64,000 bases of DNA, taken from Vicingus serpentipes. GTDB lineage: Bacteria > Bacteroidota > Bacteroidia > Flavobacteriales_E > Vicingaceae. The position numbers and the translations under genes are program-made. Location: assembly GCA_024103385.1 (NCBI GenBank), contig JAGFIT010000022.1:62001-126000 (forward strand), read 5' to 3'. Below the pieces are notes generated by a model. It saw nothing but the letters and a program-made list of their open reading frames with translations. It searched no databases and was not told where the DNA came from. Shown in pieces: positions 57,832-64,000 of the stretch (position 1 is the stretch's first letter; every line of letters starts with the position of its first letter).

Positions 57832-59151
57832 ATGAAACGAGTACTAGTATTACTATCGGTAGTTGTTCTTTATGCATGTAGTCAAGGTAACGGAGAGTTA
57901 ATTGGTGTACAAGGCAGAGAAGAATGGTATCAGCCAGATCCGTTCGGTATGTTGTTTATTCCTATGGGAAGTTACAATATGGGTCCATCAGACCAAGATG
58001 TTCCTTACTCACTTACTGCTCAAACACGAACAGTTTCTGTACAAGCATTTTATATTGATCAAACGGAGATATCTAACAACGAATATCGTCAATTCGTCTA
58101 TCATATTAGAGACTCTATTGCTCGAAAAATTGCAGCTGAAGAAATTGACGAAGATGAGTTTTTGAATGCTGAAAATGCATTTGGAGAAGAATTGGATCCC
58201 CCAACCTTAAACTGGTATGCAAAATTAAAATGGGACGAACCAGAATTTAGAGAAGCATTAGAGCCTATGTTCTATGCTCCTGGAGAACGATTCATGGGAA
58301 GAAGAGAGTTAGATGCTCGTAAATTACAATACACCTATTATTGGATAGATTATAGAAGAGCTGCTCGAAGAGAAAGTAGAGATGCTTTACATGGTGATGA
58401 AGGTGCTAGGCATCCTTTCTCTGTAGATAGATCAAAATTCATCATAAGAGATGTAATCAACGTATATCCTGACACATTAGCTTGGATTCACGATTTTACC
58501 TACTCCTACAATGAACCTATGACTTTGAATTATTTTTGGCATCCAGCTTATGATGACTATCCTGTTGTAGGTGTTAGTTGGAAACAAGCCACAGCTTTCT
58601 GTATTTGGAGAACTCAGTTAATGAACGATTGGTTAATGAACGGGGGCTCCATTATTGTTAACCCTTTCAGGTTGCCAACAGAGTCTGAATGGGAATACGC
58701 AGCAAGAGGTGGGCTAGATTTAAGTCCTTACCCATGGGGTGGTCCTTATATCAGAAACGCTAGAGGATGTTTCTTGGGTAACTTTAAGCCTATGAGAGGT
58801 AATTACATTGATGATGGTGGATTCCACACGGTAAAAATTAACTCTTATAACCCTAACGATTACGGATTATATTGTATGGCTGGAAATGTTTCTGAGTGGA
58901 CAAGTAATGCTTTTGATGAATCAGCGTACAACTTCGCTCACGATTTAAACCCAGATTATTTGTATGATGCAAAAGAAGAAGATCCAGAAGTATTAAAAAG
59001 AAAAGTAATTAGAGGTGGTTCATGGAAAGATGTAGGGTATTATTTACAAACAGGAACAAGAACGTATGAATATCAAGATACCGCTAAATGTTATATTGGA
59101 TTTAGATGTGTAATGACATATTTGGGAAGAGCGAAAGATGACAACTTATAA
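57832..59151 (+). CDS. gldK: Gliding motility / T9SS lipoprotein GldK
   Basis: GldK (PorK) is an outer-membrane lipoprotein that forms the large periplasmic ring with GldN. The 439-aa product has a lipobox LYAC (Cys16) and a formylglycine-generating-enzyme-like (SUMF1) fold: FIPMGSYNMG, TEISNNEYRQFV, VGVSWKQATAFC, RLPTESEWEYAARGG, GNVSEWTSNA and IRGGSW...IGFRCV. The fold is used as a structural module. Starts after a strong Shine-Dalgarno. Confidence 0.95.
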   Translation: MKRVLVLLSVVVLYACSQGNGELIGVQGREEWYQPDPFGMLFIPMGSYNMGPSDQDVPYSLTAQTRTVSVQAFYIDQTEISNNEYRQFVYHIRDSIARKIAAEEIDEDEFLNAENAFGEELDPPTLNWYAKLKWDEPEFREALEPMFYAPGERFMGRRELDARKLQYTYYWIDYRRAARRESRDALHGDEGARHPFSVDRSKFIIRDVINVYPDTLAWIHDFTYSYNEPMTLNYFWHPAYDDYPVVGVSWKQATAFCIWRTQLMNDWLMNGGSIIVNPFRLPTESEWEYAARGGLDLSPYPWGGPYIRNARGCFLGNFKPMRGNYIDDGGFHTVKINSYNPNDYGLYCMAGNVSEWTSNAFDESAYNFAHDLNPDYLYDAKEEDPEVLKRKVIRGGSWKDVGYYLQTGTRTYEYQDTAKCYIGFRCVMTYLGRAKDDNL

Positions 59152-59205
59152 AAAAGGAATTAATTAAACCTATCTATTATATATTAACTTTAAAACTTAA
59201 AACTT

Positions 59206-60000
59206 ATGGGATTTATAGAGTATTTATTTGAGACAAAAAAAGGAAAGACAATTATGGGACTACTATACGGTTTGGGAGCCGCAGTAGTAATTGTTGGAGC
59301 ACTATTTAAAATTATGCACTGGCCTGGAGCAGGACCAATGCTTGTTGTCGGATTAAGTGTGGAAGCTCTTATTTTTGCCGTTTCGGCTTTTGAACCCCAA
59401 CATTTAGCGTTAGATTGGACCTTGGCTTATCCAGAATTAGCTGGAGTACATGATGAAGATGGAAATGCGATTGAGAAAAAAGGTACTGCTGTAGAACAAT
59501 TAGACACTATGTTAGAAGACGCTAAAATTGATCCTGAATTAATTGAAAGCTTAGGACAAGGATTAAGAAGCTTAAGTACTAACGCTAACAAATTATCAGA
59601 AATTTCTGATGCTTCTGTTGCCACTAATGAATATGCAGATAGTTTAAAAAATGCTTCTTCAAAAGTGAGTAGCTTGGCTGATGATTATGCTAGAGCATCT
59701 CAATCTTTAGCTGTGCTAAATGAGGCCGCTAACTCTGGTGCAAATACAGGAGAGGAAATGAAAAAAATGGCCTCTACCCTTGAAGCATTAAATGCATCTT
59801 ACGCATCTCAATTACAAGGATCTCAACAACAAGCTGAAACTATGCAAGCAATGTATTCTGGTATTACTGCATTGATGACTAACTTGTCAGAATCTGTCGA
59901 AGATACAAAGAGATATAAAGAGAATATTGCTGAATTATCAACTAACTTGTCTGCTTTAAACAATGTTTATGGCAACATGTTGACTGCAATGAAATCATAA
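59206..60000 (+). CDS. gldL: Gliding motility / T9SS motor protein GldL
   Basis: GldL is the inner-membrane proton-driven stator; five GldL surround two GldM. The 264-aa protein has two helices (about 16-36 and 44-64) with LFKIMHWPGAG between them. E53 in GLSVEA is the likely proton-coupling glutamate. The C-terminus is a long helix-rich cytoplasmic domain rich in Ala, Ser and Gln (about 95-264). No Shine-Dalgarno precedes it. Confidence 0.95.
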   Translation: MGFIEYLFETKKGKTIMGLLYGLGAAVVIVGALFKIMHWPGAGPMLVVGLSVEALIFAVSAFEPQHLALDWTLAYPELAGVHDEDGNAIEKKGTAVEQLDTMLEDAKIDPELIESLGQGLRSLSTNANKLSEISDASVATNEYADSLKNASSKVSSLADDYARASQSLAVLNEAANSGANTGEEMKKMASTLEALNASYASQLQGSQQQAETMQAMYSGITALMTNLSESVEDTKRYKENIAELSTNLSALNNVYGNMLTAMKS

Positions 60001-60039
60001 CTAATTATTTTTTGTTTAACTAATTTAACTTTTTGAATT

Positions 60040-61719
60040 ATGAGTGGAGGCGATTTACCACCAAGGCAGAAGATGATAGGTATGATGTACCTTGTATTAA
60101 CTGCTTTACTAGCAATGAACGTATCTAAATCTATTTTGGATGCATTTATCAAAATTAACGATGGTATTGAAAGTACAACTATATCTTTTGATGCCAGTAA
60201 CAGTATATTATATAACGCTTTTGACAAAGCAAGAGCTGAAAGCCCTGCAGCAAAAGTCTGGGCAGATAAAGCTGATCAAGTTAAAAAAATGTCCAATGAC
60301 ATGTATAACCATATACAAAACTTGAAAAGTAAGCTAATCGAAATTACCGATAAAAAAGCAAAAGAAATAGCTGATACCTTAAATATGAGTAGTGTAGATG
60401 CTAAAGACAACTACGATGAACCTACTCGAATAATGGGATTAGCTGAACCTGGGAAACCAGTAAAAGTTGCTGGATTAGAAGAATTTAGTGGAATCGAATT
60501 AAGAGAGCGTTTAAATAAGTTCCAAGCGGGAATTATTGGTGTTTTCGAAGAGAAGGAAGTCCAAGAGGAAATAGCCTCTAAATTAGCGTACCTCAACACC
60601 CCTAAAATGAAAAATTCGGATGGTCAGCTAGATCCTTGGGAAACAAGTTTATTTTATCATATTCCCTTAGCTGCTGTTGTAACAATGTTGTCAAAAATAC
60701 AATCAGATGTTAGAACAGCTGAAGCAGAAGTAATTTCTAAATTATACGAAAGAATTGATGCCGGAGGGGTTTCGTTTAACAAAGTAGTAGGTATGGCAGT
60801 ATTGCCAAAAGCTTATATTATGGATGGAGATTCATTTGCTGCTGATATATTTACTGCTGCTTATGACGATAGGGTTTCTCCAGAAATTTATATCGGAAAA
60901 TTTGATAGTGCTGCTGCATTAGCCGTTGAAAAAACGGGAACATTTGACGTTAACAAAGTAATGCAAGGGACAAAAGGTAATGCTTGGGGAGAAGGTGATT
61001 GGTATGAAATGAAAAAAGAAGATATCCGTAACGGAAAAGGAAACCTTAAGATTAAAGCGGGGATAGGTGTTCACGATTGGGGAGGTATTATCAAACTAAA
61101 TACCAAAAAAGGACCAAAAGTATATCCTTTCAAAAGTTCATTTGAAGTAGGAAAGCCTTCATTAGCTATTTCTGCTGATAAAATGAATGTGTTTTATATT
61201 GGGGTTGATAATCCTGTTTCCATTGCGGCTCCTATGCCTAAGTTTACCGCATCTGCTCCAGGATTGAGTAAATCAGGAAAAGGATGGGTAATGCGTCCTA
61301 AAAAACAAGGAACCGTTAATATTGTTGTTACAGGTGAAGATGAAGATGGGAAAAAAATTCCATTAGGAAAAGCTGAATTTAGAGTAAAAAGAATTCCTGA
61401 CCCTACTCCTTATTGTGGAGGAAAATCAGGTTCGGAGTCAATTAAAAAAATTGCATTTAAATCGGCCTCTACTGTTCAAGCTAAAATGGAAAATTTTGAC
61501 TTTGATATTAGAGTGAATGTTCAATCATTTATGTTTTCTACTACTAAATCTGGAGAAGTTCAAGAGATTAAGGTAAGTGGAAACAAGCTGGACGGAAGAT
61601 GTAAAAGTATGATTGATGGTGCTAGAAAGAACCAAAAATTCTTTATTGAAAAAATACAGGTTAAAATGCCTGATGGAACTACAAGAAAACTAGCTCCTAT
61701 CATCTTAAAAGTTATATAA
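60040..61719 (+). CDS. gldM: Gliding motility / T9SS motor protein GldM
   Basis: GldM (PorM) is anchored by one helix and its periplasmic shaft passes motor energy to the GldK/GldN ring. The 559-aa protein has MSGGDLPPRQKMIGMMYLVL, a TM helix (about 12-31), a helical domain (about 35-235) and beta-rich domains ending in DIRVNVQSFMF and KMPDGTTRKLAPI. No Shine-Dalgarno precedes it. Confidence 0.95.
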   Translation: MSGGDLPPRQKMIGMMYLVLTALLAMNVSKSILDAFIKINDGIESTTISFDASNSILYNAFDKARAESPAAKVWADKADQVKKMSNDMYNHIQNLKSKLIEITDKKAKEIADTLNMSSVDAKDNYDEPTRIMGLAEPGKPVKVAGLEEFSGIELRERLNKFQAGIIGVFEEKEVQEEIASKLAYLNTPKMKNSDGQLDPWETSLFYHIPLAAVVTMLSKIQSDVRTAEAEVISKLYERIDAGGVSFNKVVGMAVLPKAYIMDGDSFAADIFTAAYDDRVSPEIYIGKFDSAAALAVEKTGTFDVNKVMQGTKGNAWGEGDWYEMKKEDIRNGKGNLKIKAGIGVHDWGGIIKLNTKKGPKVYPFKSSFEVGKPSLAISADKMNVFYIGVDNPVSIAAPMPKFTASAPGLSKSGKGWVMRPKKQGTVNIVVTGEDEDGKKIPLGKAEFRVKRIPDPTPYCGGKSGSESIKKIAFKSASTVQAKMENFDFDIRVNVQSFMFSTTKSGEVQEIKVSGNKLDGRCKSMIDGARKNQKFFIEKIQVKMPDGTTRKLAPIILKVI

Positions 61720-61731
61720 ATTAAATATATA

Positions 61732-61737
61732 AGGAGG
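61732..61737 (+). promoter_or_regulatory. Strong Shine-Dalgarno of gldN
   Basis: AAGGAGG lies 7 bases before the ATG at 61745. It decides the start: an in-frame TTG at 61739 would be only 1 base from it. Confidence 0.75.
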
Positions 61738-61744
61738 ATTGATT

Positions 61745-62587
61745 ATGAAATTGGTGAGATTAATTTTATTGACAATTGTTTTAGCAACATTCGGTGAACT
61801 AAACCATGTGAGTGCTCAAAAGATTTTGGACAAGCCATGGATAAAAGAAAACACACCCACAAGAAGAGTTGTTCCATATACACACGTTAGAGAAGCTGAC
61901 GTAATGTGGCATAGAAGAATATGGAGAGAAATTGATCTTAGAGAAAAAATCAATCATCCTCTATATTTTCCAACTATTCCTATTAACGACAGAAAAAGTT
62001 TATTTGATGTAATTAAATATGCTGTAGTTGAAGAAAAAACATTAACTGCATATGACCCAGTAGATGATGAGTTTACTGTTCCTTTAACTGTGGCAGAAGC
62101 AATTGGAAAAATGGGAGATTCTTTAACCATTATGATTGAAGATGAATGGGGAGACCCTACAATTCCTCAAATTACTTACAATGAGGTTACTTCTGATATG
62201 ATTGTTAAGTACAGACTGAAGGAAGATTGGTTCTTTGATAATGAGCGATCTATCATGGACGTAAGAATTATTGGGATATGCCCTTACATGATTGCAACTG
62301 ATGAAAATGGAAATTATAAAGGAATTAAACCTATTTATTGGATTTATTTCCCAGAAGCAAGATATGTCTTTGCCAATTATGATGTTTTTAACCGACAAAA
62401 TGATGCTGAAAGAAGAACTTTTGAGGATATTTTTTGGAAACGACTATTCAATAGCTATATCTTAAAAAGATCAAACGTATATGATCGATATAGTGTTGAT
62501 TACTTAACTGGTATTGATTTGCTTTTAGAGGCGGATCAAATAAAAGAAGAAATCTTTAATATGGAACATGATTTGTGGCACTTTTAA
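61745..62587 (+). CDS. gldN: Gliding motility / T9SS ring protein GldN
   Basis: GldN (PorN) forms the periplasmic ring with GldK. The 280-aa product has a signal peptide ending HVSAQ and family motifs VMWHRRIWREIDLREKINHPLYFP, VKYRLKEDWFFDNERS, IYWIYFPEAR and FEDIFWKRLFNSYI. A perfect terminator hairpin follows the stop. Confidence 0.95.
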   Translation: MKLVRLILLTIVLATFGELNHVSAQKILDKPWIKENTPTRRVVPYTHVREADVMWHRRIWREIDLREKINHPLYFPTIPINDRKSLFDVIKYAVVEEKTLTAYDPVDDEFTVPLTVAEAIGKMGDSLTIMIEDEWGDPTIPQITYNEVTSDMIVKYRLKEDWFFDNERSIMDVRIIGICPYMIATDENGNYKGIKPIYWIYFPEARYVFANYDVFNRQNDAERRTFEDIFWKRLFNSYILKRSNVYDRYSVDYLTGIDLLLEADQIKEEIFNMEHDLWHF

Positions 62588-62601
62588 AAGTTTCCAATCA
62601 T

Positions 62602-62643
62602 AAAAAAAGAAAGGTCTAAACTTAGTTTAGACCTTTCTTTTTT
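62602..62643 (+). terminator. Terminator of the porP-gldKLMN operon
   Basis: AAAAAAGAAAGGTCTAAACT and its exact complement AGTTTAGACCTTTCTTTTTT give a stem of about 20 bp ending in T6, 15 bases after gldN. Confidence 0.9.
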
Positions 62644-62703
62644 ATCGGTTAAGAGATCTTAGATAATCTACTAAATAATTAAAAACGATTCCGTTTAGAA
62701 TAG

Positions 62704-62711
62704 TATATTTG
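62704..62711 (+). promoter_or_regulatory. Candidate -7 box for ricT
   Basis: TATATTTG fits TAnnTTTG, 62 bases before the ATG at 62774. No -33 box is clear. Confidence 0.4.
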
Positions 62712-62773
62712 TTATCAAAGTATTTTAACATTAAATAAAGCCGTTTTTAAGAGCTGAAATAATATAAATAATT

Positions 62774-63937
62774 ATGGGATGTAGTGGGTGTAGTTCTTCT
62801 AGAGGTTGTGGGACATCTTCCAACGGATGTAAAAACAAATCTGGTAGTTGTAATAAATTAAATGTTGTTGATTGGTTAAGTGATATTGAACTACCACATG
62901 GGCATGTCGCATTTGATTGTGTGGAAATTAGATTTAAAAATAGCCGTAAAGAATTTTATAGAAATACCGAAGCATTAGCTTTAAATATTGGCGATGTAGT
63001 AGCTGTTGAAGCCTCTCCAGGACACGATATTGGCACTGTTTCTCTAACAGGCGAATTGGTAAAAAAACAAATGCGAAGACGAAAAATAGCATTTGACTCT
63101 GAAGAAATAAAAAATGTATACCGATTCGCTAAGAAAACGGATATTGATAAATGGGTAGAAGCTCAACAATTAGAAATAGACACCATGTATAAAGCACGTA
63201 CTATTGCTATTGAGTTGGGGTTAGAAATGAAAATCAGTGATGTGGAATATCAAGGAGATAAAAGCAAAGCTACTTTCTACTATACTGCTGAGTCTCGTGT
63301 TGATTTTAGGGAATTAATCAAACGACTTGCAACAGATTTTAAGATTAGAATTGAAATGAAACAAATTGGTGTTCGCCAAGAAGCCAGTCGTTTAGGTGGT
63401 ATCGGTTCTTGTGGAAGAGAATTATGCTGCTCTACTTGGTTAACCGATTTTCGATCTGTTTCCACTTCGGCAGCTAGATACCAACAACTATCATTAAATC
63501 CTCAAAAATTAGCAGGACAATGTGGTAAATTAAAATGTTGCCTGAATTATGAGTTAGATTCCTATGTAAGTGAATTAAAAAAGTTTCCTGATACCAATAT
63601 TAAATTGAAGACATTAAAGGGACAAGCCTTTTATCGTAAAATGGATATTTTTAAGAACTTAATATGGTATTCTTACCAAGAAGAGCCTCTTAAATTTATC
63701 GAATTAAAGTTAAATCGTGTTCATGAAATTATTGAATTAAATAAAAAAGGAGAAAAACCAACTGATTTAATCAATTTTGTAGAGGTCAAAGAGGTAATAA
63801 AAGAACCAGATTATGCCAATGTTGTTGGACAAGATAGTTTAACTCGTTTTGATAGGCCTAAGAGTAAAAACAAAAAATTCAAAAAAAGAAACAATCACTC
63901 CAATAAAAACCAAAACAGGAACGTTAAAAAGAATTAG
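62774..63937 (+). CDS. ricT: RicT/PSP1-family protein with Cys-rich N-terminus
   Basis: RicT (YaaT) proteins form an Fe-S-containing complex with RicA and RicF in Bacillus that affects RNA processing and development. The 387-aa protein has the PSP1 domain (about 35-300) with IGVRQEASRLGGIGSCGRELCC and QCGKLKCCLNYELD, giving six core cysteines. Five more Cys lie in the first 26 residues (MGCSGC...). The last 40 residues are Lys/Asn-rich. It is followed at once by the lipoprotein at 63939. Confidence 0.8.
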   Translation: MGCSGCSSSRGCGTSSNGCKNKSGSCNKLNVVDWLSDIELPHGHVAFDCVEIRFKNSRKEFYRNTEALALNIGDVVAVEASPGHDIGTVSLTGELVKKQMRRRKIAFDSEEIKNVYRFAKKTDIDKWVEAQQLEIDTMYKARTIAIELGLEMKISDVEYQGDKSKATFYYTAESRVDFRELIKRLATDFKIRIEMKQIGVRQEASRLGGIGSCGRELCCSTWLTDFRSVSTSAARYQQLSLNPQKLAGQCGKLKCCLNYELDSYVSELKKFPDTNIKLKTLKGQAFYRKMDIFKNLIWYSYQEEPLKFIELKLNRVHEIIELNKKGEKPTDLINFVEVKEVIKEPDYANVVGQDSLTRFDRPKSKNKKFKKRNNHSNKNQNRNVKKN

Positions 63938-63938
63938 T

Positions 63939-64000
63939 ATGATCGGGTTTGCAAAAATATTAAGTTCTATATTTTTGATTTTAATGTTTTTTTCTTGTGA
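63939..64000 (+). CDS. Start of a lipoprotein, possibly GldH (partial)
   Basis: The 20 codons present encode a lipoprotein signal ending LMFFSC. It starts 1 base after the ricT stop. In many Bacteroidota a gldH lipoprotein gene follows ricT, so GldH is the likely identity, but the mature part is outside the window. Confidence 0.45.
   Translation, partial: MIGFAKILSSIFLILMFFSC

Overview
The window is a piece of a low-GC Bacteroidota chromosome, most likely order Flavobacteriales. The evidence is type IX secretion (T9SS) and gliding genes in the order porP-gldK-gldL-gldM-gldN, secreted proteins with type A and type B T9SS sorting domains, several PorP/SprF-like proteins, Bacteroidota-type promoter boxes (TAnnTTTG) and almost no Shine-Dalgarno sequences. 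I see no rRNA, tRNA, CRISPR array, transposase or integrase.

Layout. 1-13 kb holds secreted and surface proteins: a tail of a sorting-domain protein, a beta-propeller/PKD protein, a three-gene T9SS set (1052-aa type B cargo, SprF-like partner, TPR/propeller/OmpA protein resembling PorE), a methyltransferase, a fibre-like protein with a small barrel, and a secreted GH16 glucanase. 13-19.8 kb is a tightly overlapping minus-strand operon that joins an FAD oxidoreductase and a membrane polyferredoxin to three glycosyltransferases. 19.9-22 kb has a putative barrel and a lipoprotein. 22.0-28.3 kb looks like an acquired block: an OmpR/histidine kinase pair, a TDT (TehA-like) transporter, two paralogous two-helix membrane proteins, an FNR-like protein without a DNA-binding domain, and a formate/nitrite channel. 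Both non-coding flanks hold palindromes and share an exact 18-bp inverted sequence. A secreted caspase-like protein follows directly after the right flank. 30.4-37.8 kb is the complete histidine operon hisGDCBHAF-IE, preceded by a leader peptide with four consecutive His codons and an attenuator; its gaps carry dispersed palindromic repeats.

38-52.8 kb holds a tandem SPOR-like protein, YgiQ, a second type B cargo/SprF pair, YifB, GmhA, groESL and an operon miaB - sigma-54-type activator - lptE - TPR protein - secG. 53-64 kb holds topA, an arginase-fold protein that has lost metal ligands, the T9SS core porP-gldKLMN, ricT and the start of a lipoprotein that may be gldH.

How the parts fit: GldK/GldN (periplasmic ring) and GldL/GldM (motor) power the secretion of the sorting-domain proteins encoded elsewhere in the window, with SprF-like partners encoded beside the type B cargos. 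The main novelty candidates are the flanked TDT/FNT sensor-transporter block with an 11-bp-periodic operator, the redox-glycosyltransferase operon, the his leader, and the strong Shine-Dalgarno sites restricted to gldK and gldN.
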